41,647 nucleotides of DNA, from the NCBI GenBank assembly GCA_934565775.1, contig CAKTIN010000007.1:1-41647 (forward strand), in the 5' to 3' direction. The translations under genes and the position numbers were made by a program. Of this stretch, positions 22,619 to 31,258 are shown piece after piece. Each line of letters opens with the position of its first letter. The stretch's first letter is position 1. Below the pieces are notes generated by a model that had not been told where the DNA came from, searched no databases, and saw only the letters and a list, made by a program, of their open reading frames with translations. The DNA comes from an uncultured Oscillospiraceae bacterium (lineage in GTDB: Bacteria; Bacillota; Clostridia; Oscillospirales; Oscillospiraceae).

Positions 22619-23656
22619 TCACTCTTTTTTGCTCTTTTCGTACTTCCGGCGGAGCTGGCCGCAGGAAGCGTCAATGTCCCCGCCCAGAGTCCGCCGCACC
22701 GTGGCGCTGACGCCCCCCGCCTCCAGCAGCTGCTGGAACTGGGCCACGTGCTGCCGGGTGCTGGGCTTCAAGGGGCTCTCCTCTACATGGTTCAAGGGGA
22801 TGAGATTCACATGGGCGGGCAGGCCCTTAAGCTGCTTCAGCAGGAGCCGGGCGCAGGCAGGGGTATCGTTCACCCCGTCGATCATGGCATATTCAAAGGA
22901 AATACGCCGGTTGGTCTTTGCGTAATAGGTCCGGCAGGCCTCCAGCAGTGTCTCCACCGGGTAGGCCCGGTTCACCGGCATGATCGTATCCCGGATCTCA
23001 TTGCTGGGCGCATGGAGGGATACCGAAAGGGTCAGCTGTAAATTCTCCTCCGCCAGGCGGAGAATCTTCGGCACCAGGCCGCAGGTAGACAGACTGATGT
23101 GCCGCATACTGATGTTCAGCCCCTCCTGGCTGTTCACCAGCTGCAAAAAGCGCATCACCGTATCGTAATTGTCCAGGGGCTCGCCGATGCCCATGAGCAC
23201 GATATGGGAAATGGGCTCCCCCGCATCCAGCTGGGTAAAGAGCACCTGATCCAGCATCTCCGCCGGGGTCAGGCGGCGGACCAGGCCGCCCTTGGTGGAA
23301 GCGCAGAAGGCGCAGCCCATGGCGCAGCCCACCTCCGAGGAGATGCACACGGTGTTGCCATAGTGATAGCGCATCAGCACCGTCTCCACGCAGTTGCCAT
23401 CCTGCAGCCGCCAGAGATATTTAATGGTACCGTCCCGCTGGGAGACCTGCTTGCGCACCGCCTCCGGGGCGGTGATAAAATACAGCCCGTCCAGCTTTTC
23501 CCGGAGCTCCTTGGAGAGGTTGGTCATCTCCGCAAAGGACCGGGCGCCCCGGTGCAGCCAGGTATACACCTGCCCCGCCCGGAAGGCCGGAAGACCCAGG
23601 TCCCGAAAGGCGGCGGCGATCTCCGCCTTGGTCATGGATTTGATGTCCTGTTTCAT
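22619..23656 (-). CDS. rlmN: 23S rRNA m2A2503 / tRNA m2A37 methyltransferase RlmN
   Basis: The product is 345 aa. It is a radical SAM enzyme: cluster motif CAMGCAFCASTKGG (CxxxCxxC), with the GIGEPLDNYD segment and the C-terminal catalytic cysteine in GGDIDASCGQLR. The other methyl-carrying cysteine lies in the N-terminal half by analogy (SEVGC region). It methylates C2 of A2503 in 23S rRNA and A37 of some tRNAs. The ATG at 23656 overlaps the rsmB stop (ATGA) and has GGAG upstream; a longer frame adds only seven residues. Cfr was considered, but gene context and length fit RlmN. Confidence 0.95.
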   Translation of the reverse strand: MKQDIKSMTKAEIAAAFRDLGLPAFRAGQVYTWLHRGARSFAEMTNLSKELREKLDGLYFITAPEAVRKQVSQRDGTIKYLWRLQDGNCVETVLMRYHYGNTVCISSEVGCAMGCAFCASTKGGLVRRLTPAEMLDQVLFTQLDAGEPISHIVLMGIGEPLDNYDTVMRFLQLVNSQEGLNISMRHISLSTCGLVPKILRLAEENLQLTLSVSLHAPSNEIRDTIMPVNRAYPVETLLEACRTYYAKTNRRISFEYAMIDGVNDTPACARLLLKQLKGLPAHVNLIPLNHVEESPLKPSTRQHVAQFQQLLEAGGVSATVRRTLGGDIDASCGQLRRKYEKSKKE

Positions 23657-24960
23657 TCTGATCTCCGCAGCTTGCAAATGAAGAAGCCGTCTGTTCCATG
23701 GGCACCGGGGAGCAGCGTCAGCATCCCGGAGCCGTCTTGGTCCAATTCATCGGGCAGGGGCAGGCTCTGGAGCCGGAACTCCGGCCGCCGGGCCAGGAAG
23801 GCCCGCACCACCTGCTCGTTTTCCCGGCGCAGCAGGGTGCAGGTGCTGTACAGCAGCACCCCGCCGGGCTTTACGCAGTCTGCCTGGGCCAGGAGGATCC
23901 TCAGCTGCAAGGAGGGCAGCTCCTCCAGGGCCGGCAGGTCCTTATAGCGAATGTCCGGCTTTTTTCGGATGATCCCCAGACCGCTGCAGGGCACGTCCGC
24001 CAGCACCGCGTCCATCCGCCCCGCAAAGGCGGGATCCGGAGCCGAAGCGTCCCGGACCATCGGCTTTATACAGGTCAGACCCAGCCGCCCGGCATTTTTC
24101 TCGATGAGCGCCGCCTTATGGGGATACAGGTCCGCCGCGTAAACCGACCCCTGGTCCTGCAGGGCGATGGCCGCAGCCAGGCTCTTGCCCCCCGGCGCCG
24201 CGCAGCAGTCCAGAACCTCCATGCCGGGACGCAGCTCCGCGCAGGCCACCGCCAGGCGGGAGGCCGCGTCCTGGACATACACCAGGCCCTCCCGGTAAGC
24301 CCCCAGGCTCTCGGGGCTCCCGCCGCCCCGGAGCACATAGCAGCCGGGAAGCCAGGGGTGGGGCGTCAGCTCGCCGCCGTCGGCGTCCACGCCGGCCCGC
24401 AAGGCCGATGCGTCCCCCCGCAGGGGATTGTGCTGGAGCACGGTCTCCGGCGCCTCATTATCCGCCGCCAGCACCGCCTCCAGCTTCTCCTGCCCCAGGT
24501 CCCGGGCCAGAAGGTCCACCAAAGGCTGGGGGTGACTATAGCGGGTAGCCAGATCCTCCGGCTCCCGAAGCTGCCCCCGGCGGCGGACCGCCCCCCGGAG
24601 CACCGCGTTCACCAGGCCTGCGGCGCCCTGATCTCCAAACCGCCGGGTCTGGCTCACGGCCTCGTTGACCACGGCGGAGGGGGGAATCTTATCCATAAAA
24701 TACAGCTGATACAGCCCCAGGCGCAGCACGTCCAGGGTGATAGGCCGGAGCCGCCGGAGGGACCCCGTGACCAGCTGCCGGAGGTAAAAGTCCAGCAGCA
24801 GCCGGTTTTGCAGAACTCCGTAGCACAGGCGGGTGGCCAGGGCGGCGTCCCGCCGGTCCAGCCGGTCCCGGGCCAGATTGGCCTTCAGGGCGGCGTTGAC
24901 CCACGCGCCCTCCTTCCGGCAGGCAATCAGGGCGCACAGCGCCGTATCTCTCGCCCCCAC
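23653..24960 (-). CDS. rsmB: 16S rRNA m5C967 methyltransferase RsmB
   Basis: The product is 435 aa. An N-terminal NusB-like RNA-binding domain (about 1-140, with LDVLRLGLYQLYFM and VVNEAV) precedes the SAM-dependent methyltransferase domain: SAM loop CCAAPGGKS, catalytic region DVPCSGLGIIRKKPDIRY, and YSTCTLLRRENEQV with the second cysteine. It lies between fmt (3-bp gap) and rlmN (4-bp overlap), as in B. subtilis. Nothing appears to be missing. Confidence 0.95.
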   Translation of the reverse strand: MGARDTALCALIACRKEGAWVNAALKANLARDRLDRRDAALATRLCYGVLQNRLLLDFYLRQLVTGSLRRLRPITLDVLRLGLYQLYFMDKIPPSAVVNEAVSQTRRFGDQGAAGLVNAVLRGAVRRRGQLREPEDLATRYSHPQPLVDLLARDLGQEKLEAVLAADNEAPETVLQHNPLRGDASALRAGVDADGGELTPHPWLPGCYVLRGGGSPESLGAYREGLVYVQDAASRLAVACAELRPGMEVLDCCAAPGGKSLAAAIALQDQGSVYAADLYPHKAALIEKNAGRLGLTCIKPMVRDASAPDPAFAGRMDAVLADVPCSGLGIIRKKPDIRYKDLPALEELPSLQLRILLAQADCVKPGGVLLYSTCTLLRRENEQVVRAFLARRPEFRLQSLPLPDELDQDGSGMLTLLPGAHGTDGFFICKLRRSE

Positions 24961-24963
24961 GGC

Positions 24964-25881
24964 TCAGCCCTTCAGAGGATGGCCGCGGAAATAGTCCGCC
25001 GCCGCCATACGCTTGCCGCCGGGGGCCTGGACCTGGCGCAGGACCACGACCCGGCCGTCTCCGGCCGCCACCTCCAGCCCCGCCCGGGTCACGCCCAGGA
25101 GGGTCCCGGGGGCCTGCTCCGTCGCCGTATCGGGCAGATCGACCTCATACACCTTTAAAACCGTCCCCTGGACCTCCGCCGTAGCCACAGGCCAGGGATA
25201 CAGCCCCCGGACCTGGCAGGAGATCTCCCAGGCGCTCTTCGTCCAGTCAATGGGGCTCATCTCCTTGGAGAGCATGGGGGCGAAGGTCGCCTTGCTTCCG
25301 TCCTGAGCCCTCCGGGGCACGCCGCCGCGCTCCATGGCAGCCATGGTGTCCGCCAGCAGCCCGGCTCCCAGGACCGCCAGCCGGTCCATCAGGGTCTGCC
25401 CGTTATCCTTGAGGGTAATGAGGGTCTTGCGAATCTCGATCACATCCCCGGCGTCCATTTCCTCGGCCATATACATGGCGGTCACGCCGGTCTCGGAAAA
25501 GCCGTTCAGAATGGCCCACTGCACCGGGCCGGAACCCCGCAGCAGCGGCAGGACGCTGGCGTGAATGTTCACGCAGCCCTTTTCCGGCAGCTCCAGGATC
25601 TCTCTGGGCAGGAGCTTGCCATAGGCCACCACGGCGATCACGTCCGGGGCCCACTTCCGCAGCTGCTCCAGGGCGGCGCCATCCTTCAGGGTCACAGGCT
25701 GATAGACCGCAATGCCCTGGGACAGAGCGTATTCCTTCACCGGGGAGGCCAGCAGCTTCATCCCCCGGTTCTTGGGGGTATCGGGCTTGGTAAAGACCCC
25801 CACCACGTCAAAGCCGCCCTCCACCAGCCCCTTCAGGCAGGTGGCTGCGATCTCCGGCGTGCCCATAAAAACAATCCGCAT
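24964..25881 (-). CDS. fmt: Methionyl-tRNA formyltransferase
   Basis: The product is 305 aa. It formylates initiator Met-tRNA with 10-formyl-THF. The N-terminus MRIVFMGTPEIAATCLKGL and the catalytic segment VNIHASVLPLLRGSGPVQWA (Asn and His of the active site, with the RGSGP loop) are typical, as is the MDAGDVI segment. The C-terminal OB-like domain for tRNA binding is present. The start at 25881 overlaps the def stop by one base (TGATG). A frame further upstream overlaps def and is rejected. Confidence 0.95.
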   Translation of the reverse strand: MRIVFMGTPEIAATCLKGLVEGGFDVVGVFTKPDTPKNRGMKLLASPVKEYALSQGIAVYQPVTLKDGAALEQLRKWAPDVIAVVAYGKLLPREILELPEKGCVNIHASVLPLLRGSGPVQWAILNGFSETGVTAMYMAEEMDAGDVIEIRKTLITLKDNGQTLMDRLAVLGAGLLADTMAAMERGGVPRRAQDGSKATFAPMLSKEMSPIDWTKSAWEISCQVRGLYPWPVATAEVQGTVLKVYEVDLPDTATEQAPGTLLGVTRAGLEVAAGDGRVVVLRQVQAPGGKRMAAADYFRGHPLKG

Positions 25882-26354
25882 CAGTCCTCGCCCTCCATTT
25901 CCTCCGGGGTCAGGTAGCGGATCACGTGCTCCGTAAACAGGTGGCCGTCCAGATGCTCCAGCTCGTGGCAGAAGCACCGGGCAATCAGCTCCTCGCCCTC
26001 CGCCTCAAGCCAGTTACCCTTCCGGTCCTGCGCCCGAACGGAGACGAAATTCGGCCGCTTTACCAGGCCGAACTTTCCCGGCACGCTGAGGCAGCCCTCC
26101 GGCCCCTCCTGCTCTCCGGACTGGGAGAGGATCTCCGGATTCACCAGCTCCAGGACCTCGTCCCCCAGATCGATCACCACCACCCGGCGGAGAATCCCCA
26201 CCTGGGGCGCAGCCAGGCCCACCCCGCCGGAATCCAGCAGGGTCTCCTTCATATCGTCCAGCAGCCGCCAGAGCCGGGGGTCAAACCGCTCCACCGGGCG
26301 GCACTTTTTATGCAGGGCGGGGTCCGCCTGGGTCAAAATCTTACGCAAAGCCAT
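25881..26354 (-). CDS. def: Peptide deformylase
   Basis: The product is 157 aa. It removes the N-formyl group from new proteins and so works with the next gene, fmt. All three family motifs are visible: GVGLAAPQ, EGCLSVPG (metal-binding Cys) and HELEHLDG (metal-binding His and catalytic Glu). It starts 15 bp after priA. The short acidic tail (EEMEGED) is not unusual. Confidence 0.96.
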   Translation of the reverse strand: MALRKILTQADPALHKKCRPVERFDPRLWRLLDDMKETLLDSGGVGLAAPQVGILRRVVVIDLGDEVLELVNPEILSQSGEQEGPEGCLSVPGKFGLVKRPNFVSVRAQDRKGNWLEAEGEELIARCFCHELEHLDGHLFTEHVIRYLTPEEMEGED

Positions 26355-26369
26355 ACTCGATCCTCCAAA

Positions 26370-28811
26370 TCATTCATATCCGTTCACATCCGCATAGGCG
26401 GAGATTCCCCGGAATCGCCGGCCGGAGGCCAGCCCCCGGAGCAAATAGGCCACCAGCTGCCGCAGCGCCCGGTCACAGGTGCGCCGGAGGGTCAGCTGAT
26501 AGCGATAGCAGTCGTTGATCTTTGCCACGGGGGCCGGGGCGGGGCCCAAAAGCTCCCAGGGCAGCTCACCCAGCCCCGGCAAGCGCGCCCGCAGCGCGTC
26601 CCGAAACGCCGCCGCAGCCTGCCGCACCAGGTCCTCCTCCCGGCCGGAGAAGGTCACCAGCAGCAGGTCCCGGAAGGGCGGGCATCCCTTTGCCCGGCGC
26701 AGCGGCAGTTCCAGGTCATAAAATCCCCCATAGTCCTGCCGGGCGGCCAGCGTCAGAACCTGGTGCTCCGGGGACATGGTCTGGATCATGGCCCGGCCCG
26801 GAAGCTCCCCCCGGCCTGCCCGGCCCACCACCTGGGCAATCAGGTGAAAGGTGTTCTCCGCCGCCCGGAAGCTGGGCGCATAGAGGGAAGTATCCCCGTC
26901 CAGCACCCCCACCAGGGTCACATTCTCAAAATTCAGCCCCTTGGTCACCATCTGGGTCCCCAGGAGTACGGGAATCCTCTGCTTCTGAAAGCGCTCAAAA
27001 ATTTTCTCGTGTGTATTCACTGCGCTGACCGTATCGGAGTCCATGCGGCAGACCTCCATGCCGGGAAAGCGCTCCCGGAGCTCGGCCTCCACCCGCTGGG
27101 TCCCCGTGCCCACCGGCTTCAGCGGGCCGCCACACTTGGGGCACCGCCGGGGTGCGGGCTCCGAATGGCCGCAATAGTGGCACATGAGCCGCCCGTTGGC
27201 ACTGTGATAAGTCAAATGGACGCTGCACCGGGGGCACTCGGGCACCTCGCCGCAGTCCACGCAGACCAGAAACCGGCTGGCGCCCCGGCGGTTCAGAAAC
27301 AGGATGCTCTGCCGCCCGGCCCGCCAGTTCTCCTCCAGGGCGAGGGCCAGAGCATCGCTCAGATCCGAAGCGTTGCCGTGGGCCACCTCCTGCTTCATGT
27401 CTATCAGCTCCACCGGGGGCAGCCCCCGGCCGTTAAACCGCTCCGGGAGGGTATACAGCCGGTACACGCCGGTCCTGGCTCGGTACATGGACTCGATGGA
27501 GGGGGTCGCAGACCCCAGGACCACCAGGGCTCCCAGCCGGGCGCCCCGGTAGATCGCGACCTCCCGGGCATGATACCGGGGGGTATTTTCCGATTTATAG
27601 GTGTTCTCCTGCTCCTCATCCAGGACGATCAGCCCCAGATTCCGGCACGGCGCAAACACCGCAGAGCGAGTCCCTACCACCACGGTGGCCTCCCCGCTTT
27701 TCACCCGCTTCCACTGGTCGTAGCGCTCCCCCACGGGTAGACTGCTGTGCAGCACCGCCACCTGCTTGCCGAAGTGCGCCGCCAGCAGGCTGAGCAGCTG
27801 GGGCGTCAGGGCGATCTCCGGCACCAGAAGCATGGCGGAGTGCCCCCGGTCCAGAGTCCGGCGGATGAGTTTCAGATACACGCTGGTCTTTCCGCTGCCG
27901 GTGACGCCATACAGCAGCGCCACTCCAGGCTTCTCCTCCGCCGCCTGGGCCTGCAAGCCCGCAAAGGCCTCCTCCTGCCTGGGAGTCAGCGCCAGCGGAC
28001 CGCTTAAGGCTGCGGGCCGAATCTCCCGGCACCGCAGGGTTGGCCGGGCCTCCAGGGTCAGATAGCCCAGCTTTTCCAGGCGCTTCAGTGTGGCGTTGGT
28101 GCCGCCGGTAAAATAGCACAGCTCCTTGGCTGAGCAGCTACCCACGGCGCTCAAAAGCTTCAGCACCTCATACTGCACCGGGGCCCGGCGGCGAATGCCT
28201 TCGGCGTAGGCCATGACTTCCTCAGAAGAGGCGGCAAGGACGGCGATCTGCTCCGTCTTATCACCGGCTCTTCTTAAAAAGTCCGTCTCGGCGGTCAGCC
28301 ATTTCTTCCCCACCAAATAGCGCAGGACGTCCTGAAGGGCGTCCTCATCCGGAAAGGCCTTCCGCAGCGCGTCGTAGTCCCCCTTGCCCCCCAGATCCTG
28401 CAAAAAGCCCAGAATCTCCGAAGCCAGAGGCTTTGCGATTCGCTTTCCGCCCCAAGGCTCCCCCTGGGCCAGGGTATAGGCGTCTTTGGCCCGGAACCAC
28501 AGCCCAACGGGGAGCATGGCGCGGATGGCGTCATAAAAGGTACAAAAATACCGTTCCCGGACGAAAGCCGCCAGGCGAAGCATCTCCTCGTCCAGAACGG
28601 GCTCCTCGTCCAGGAGCTGGTCAATCCATTTCAGTCCCTCCGGCGCGCCCGCCTCCACAGACAGCACGACGCCCTCCGTCCGCCGGTTTCCCCGGCCAAA
28701 GGGCGCCATGACCCGGCAGCCCGGGCGCACCGGCAGATCCTCGGGGATCCGGTAGGAATAGGGCTTATCAATGGCATACACAGCGGCAGCCACGGCGATC
28801 TTCGCAACCAT
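26370..28811 (-). CDS. priA: Primosomal protein N' (replication restart helicase PriA)
   Basis: The product is 813 aa. The N-terminal DNA-binding domain (about 1-105) has DKPYSYRIPE and VMAPFGRGNRRTEG. The helicase core has Walker A GVTGSGKTSVYLK and the DEEQ box in LDEEQENTYKSE. Eight cysteines for two zinc sites are in CVDCGEVPECPRCS and CHYCGHSEPAPRRCPKCG. GTQMVTKGLNFENVTLVGV is the motif V region. It restarts stalled forks. In B. subtilis coaBC lies between rpoZ and priA; here rpoZ is only 27 bp upstream, with no coaBC. Confidence 0.96.
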   Translation of the reverse strand: MVAKIAVAAAVYAIDKPYSYRIPEDLPVRPGCRVMAPFGRGNRRTEGVVLSVEAGAPEGLKWIDQLLDEEPVLDEEMLRLAAFVRERYFCTFYDAIRAMLPVGLWFRAKDAYTLAQGEPWGGKRIAKPLASEILGFLQDLGGKGDYDALRKAFPDEDALQDVLRYLVGKKWLTAETDFLRRAGDKTEQIAVLAASSEEVMAYAEGIRRRAPVQYEVLKLLSAVGSCSAKELCYFTGGTNATLKRLEKLGYLTLEARPTLRCREIRPAALSGPLALTPRQEEAFAGLQAQAAEEKPGVALLYGVTGSGKTSVYLKLIRRTLDRGHSAMLLVPEIALTPQLLSLLAAHFGKQVAVLHSSLPVGERYDQWKRVKSGEATVVVGTRSAVFAPCRNLGLIVLDEEQENTYKSENTPRYHAREVAIYRGARLGALVVLGSATPSIESMYRARTGVYRLYTLPERFNGRGLPPVELIDMKQEVAHGNASDLSDALALALEENWRAGRQSILFLNRRGASRFLVCVDCGEVPECPRCSVHLTYHSANGRLMCHYCGHSEPAPRRCPKCGGPLKPVGTGTQRVEAELRERFPGMEVCRMDSDTVSAVNTHEKIFERFQKQRIPVLLGTQMVTKGLNFENVTLVGVLDGDTSLYAPSFRAAENTFHLIAQVVGRAGRGELPGRAMIQTMSPEHQVLTLAARQDYGGFYDLELPLRRAKGCPPFRDLLLVTFSGREEDLVRQAAAAFRDALRARLPGLGELPWELLGPAPAPVAKINDCYRYQLTLRRTCDRALRQLVAYLLRGLASGRRFRGISAYADVNGYE

Positions 28812-28838
28812 ACTCCACCTCCTCCCGGGGCCGGTTCC

Positions 28839-29045
28839 TTAATTCTGATACTCTTCCTTCAAAGAAGCGGTGAGCTTCCCGTCCGCGACCTCCCGGATCG
28901 CCAGAGTGACGGGCTTGTCCTCCAGGGTCTCATGGAGCTCCTCCGCCTCAATGGCAATCTGGCGGGCCCGGCGGGCCACCACATTGACCAGAAGGTAGCG
29001 GCTGTTGATGTGCTTAAGCAGTTCGGCCATCGGTGGATAAAGCAT
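28839..29045 (-). CDS. rpoZ: RNA polymerase omega subunit
   Basis: The product is 68 aa, normal for Firmicutes omega. It stabilises beta' in RNA polymerase. The conserved core is NSRYLLVNVVARRARQIA followed by KPVTLAIREVADGKL. The ATG at 29045 has a perfect GGAGGA site, and it begins 1 bp after the gmk stop. The position between gmk and priA is the usual one. Confidence 0.93.
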   Translation of the reverse strand: MLYPPMAELLKHINSRYLLVNVVARRARQIAIEAEELHETLEDKPVTLAIREVADGKLTASLKEEYQN

Positions 29046-29046
29046 A

Positions 29047-29655
29047 TTAAAGTTCCTCCTCGAAAACAGATTTACGATTTTGAGCGGTAAAGCGACCGGC
29101 CCTCTCCTCCCCCCGGAGGATGGCCATGATCTCATCGACGCAGGTGTCCAGGTCGTCATTGATCACGATATAGTCATACCGGACAGCCTGCCGGTTCTCC
29201 CACTGGGCCTGGGCCAGGCGGGCGGCAATCTTCTCCGGCGAGGTGTCGCCCCGGCTCTCCAGCCGGTTCTTGACCACCGCCATGCTGGGCGCGCCGATGT
29301 ACACCAGGGTCGCGTCCGGGCGATGCTGCCGCACATGGAAGGCCCCGTTGGGGTCCACGTCCAGCAGGACCGTCTTCCCCTCCGCCAGAGCCTGCTCCAG
29401 CGGCGCGGCGGGGGTGCCGTAATAGTTCCCCGCATATTCATTATACTCCCAAAGGGCGTCCATGTCTATCAGTTTGCGAAATTCCTCCCGGGAGAGGAAG
29501 CGATAGGTCACACCGTCCACATCCGTGGGCCGGGGCTCCCGGGTGGTCGCAGAGACGGAAAAATAGACGTCCGGCCGCTGCTCCAGAATCTTCCGGATCA
29601 CGGAGCTCTTCCCCACCCCGGAGGGGCCGGAGCACACCAGAATTTTCTTTTCCAT
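29047..29655 (-). CDS. gmk: Guanylate kinase
   Basis: The product is 202 aa. It converts GMP and ATP to GDP and ADP. P-loop GPSGVGKSSV, GMP-binding segment SATTREPRPTDVDGVTYRF, and EYNEYAGNYYGTP are all as expected, as is LLDVDPNGAFHVR (usually DVQG). The start overlaps the remA stop by one base (TAATG). Confidence 0.96.
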   Translation of the reverse strand: MEKKILVCSGPSGVGKSSVIRKILEQRPDVYFSVSATTREPRPTDVDGVTYRFLSREEFRKLIDMDALWEYNEYAGNYYGTPAAPLEQALAEGKTVLLDVDPNGAFHVRQHRPDATLVYIGAPSMAVVKNRLESRGDTSPEKIAARLAQAQWENRQAVRYDYIVINDDLDTCVDEIMAILRGEERAGRFTAQNRKSVFEEEL

Positions 29656-29921
29656 TATTCCCCGTCCTCCTCGTCTCCAGTCTCCGGCTTATCGGTCAGA
29701 CGATTGGCAATGGTCTCCGGCTGAATGGCCGAAAGGATCACATGGTCCGTATCCATTACGATCACGGAGCGGGTACGCCGGCCATAGGAGGCGTCAATGA
29801 GCATCCCCCGCTCCTTGGCTTCCTGGACCAGGCGCTTGATCGGGGCGGAGTCCGGGCTGACGATGCTCAGCAGGCGGCTGGAGGAGATCATATTGCCGAA
29901 ACCGATATTGATAAGCTGCAT
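29655..29921 (-). CDS. remA: RemA/DUF370 DNA-binding regulator
   Basis: The product is 88 aa. It has the family sequence [20 protein letters not shown], then [31 protein letters not shown] and [15 protein letters not shown]. In B. subtilis RemA is a DNA-binding activator of biofilm matrix and osmoprotection genes, and its gene also lies between yloC (yicC) and gmk. The start at 29921 follows GGAGGACAG. Its role in this species may be broader, since the family is universal in Clostridia. Confidence 0.93.
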   Translation of the reverse strand: MQLINIGFGNMISSSRLLSIVSPDSAPIKRLVQEAKERGMLIDASYGRRTRSVIVMDTDHVILSAIQPETIANRLTDKPETGDEEDGE

Positions 29922-29935
29922 ATTCTGTCCTCCGC

Positions 29936-30814
29936 TTACTCGATGTTCTGAGTCTGCTCCCGAATCTTTTCCAGCTCCGCCTTCATATCCACCACAATCC
30001 GGGCAATTTTTACATCCGTGCACTTGGAGCCCGTGGTGTTGGCCTCCCGGTTCATCTCCTGGAGCAGGAAGTCCAGCTTCCGGCCAATGGCGCCGCCCTG
30101 GGTCAGCATGGCGTCCATCTGCTGCAAATGGCTGCGCAAACGCACCGTCTCCTCATCCACGGCAATCTTATCCGCAAAAATCGCGGCCTCAGTCAAAATA
30201 CGGCTCTCGTCAATGGACTTGCTCTCCAGCACCTCCCGGAGCTTGGCCTCCAGCCGGGCCCGGTAATCCGCCACGGTCTGAGGACTGGCCGCCTCCACCT
30301 GAGCCACAAGCTCCAAAATGGTCTTGCCCCGGCTCCGGAGGTCTGCCTCCAGTGCCGCGCCCTCCGTGGTGCGCATGGCGTCGTACTGCCCAAGGGCCTC
30401 CCGGACGACCTCCAGCAGGTCCGCCTGGAGCCGGTCCGTATCCAGCTCCGGCTTCTCCACCACAAAGGCCTCCGGCAGACGGGACAGCACGGAGACCGAG
30501 CAGTCGTCCGTCACGCCATAGTCTGCGGCCATGGCCCGCATGGCGTTCAGATAGCCCTCCACCACCGGGCGATTCAGGGTGATCCGAGTGTTCTCTCCCT
30601 CCTGGGCGGCCACGGAGATCAGCACATCCACCTTGCCCCGGGTGACGCAAGCCTTTACCGCCTGCTTCACCGCATCCTCCGCAAAGGAGAGCAGCCGGGG
30701 CAGCTTTACCGTGCAGTCCAGATAGCGGTTATTGACGGAGCGGACCTCCACGGTAAACTCCCGCCCGTTCAAGGTCTTCACCGCCCGGCCATAGCCGGTC
30801 ATGCTTTTAATCAA
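29936..30814 (-). CDS. yicC: YicC/YloC-family endoribonuclease
   Basis: The product is 292 aa. The family N-terminus MTGYGRA and the C-terminal DUF1732 signature ([16 protein letters not shown]) are clear. YicC proteins are endoribonucleases implicated in RNA turnover. The start is taken as TTG at 30814, which overlaps the upstream stop by 4 bp (TTGA) and has GGGAG 9 nt before it; an ATG four codons later is the alternative. Next to remA and gmk as in B. subtilis. Confidence 0.92.
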   Translation of the reverse strand: MIKSMTGYGRAVKTLNGREFTVEVRSVNNRYLDCTVKLPRLLSFAEDAVKQAVKACVTRGKVDVLISVAAQEGENTRITLNRPVVEGYLNAMRAMAADYGVTDDCSVSVLSRLPEAFVVEKPELDTDRLQADLLEVVREALGQYDAMRTTEGAALEADLRSRGKTILELVAQVEAASPQTVADYRARLEAKLREVLESKSIDESRILTEAAIFADKIAVDEETVRLRSHLQQMDAMLTQGGAIGRKLDFLLQEMNREANTTGSKCTDVKIARIVVDMKAELEKIREQTQNIE

Positions 30815-31257
30815 TTCTCATTCTCCCTTTCCCTCTCGGGCCCCGTCTCCGAAGGCCCGGCAAAGGCAACAATCCGAAAATATCCCTTTTTTCTCTTTGC
30901 CGTGCGCCGGTCCAGCAGGATGCACCCGGCAAGCCCCATAGCAAAGCCCATGCCCCCCGGCAGCGCCGGATTCCAGCCCAGCGCCGCTCCCAGGGCGTAG
31001 CCCACAAAGAACAGCGCCAGTGGGATCAGATACACTGCCGCCGCGGCAGACAGCACGGCTCCGCTCCCGCTTCGGACCACGACCCGGTCCCCGGGCCGGG
31101 CGCCGATGGGATTATCCGCCTCGGCCAAAACCGTCTGCCCCGCCGCGCCGCAGCCGCCGCACCGGTGGCAATCTCCGGAGCAGGCGCTCACCCGCTGGGC
31201 CGCCACTCTGGCCCGCCCGTCCGGCAGCAGCGCCGTAACCGTTACGACCTGCTCCAT
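30811..31257 (-). CDS. RseC/MucC-family (SoxR-reducing system) membrane protein
   Basis: The product is 148 aa. The N-terminal domain has the family's cysteine cluster CSGDCHRCGGCG; two adjacent membrane helices follow at about residues 68-110, then a basic, Ser/Glu-rich tail. In Gammaproteobacteria RseC belongs to an SoxR-reducing complex with Rnf; in Clostridia such proteins are common but their role is not known. It lies 1 bp after cdaR and overlaps yicC, which is not its classical neighbourhood. The ATG at 31257 is used; an upstream ATG lies inside cdaR. Confidence 0.8.
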   Translation of the reverse strand: MEQVVTVTALLPDGRARVAAQRVSACSGDCHRCGGCGAAGQTVLAEADNPIGARPGDRVVVRSGSGAVLSAAAAVYLIPLALFFVGYALGAALGWNPALPGGMGFAMGLAGCILLDRRTAKRKKGYFRIVAFAGPSETGPERERENEN

Positions 31258-31258
31258 A

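Noticed and set aside
22619..23656. Cfr-type antibiotic-resistance methyltransferase instead of RlmN
   Set aside because: The gene is in the conserved rsmB-rlmN-prpC order, has RlmN length, and no mobile or resistance context.
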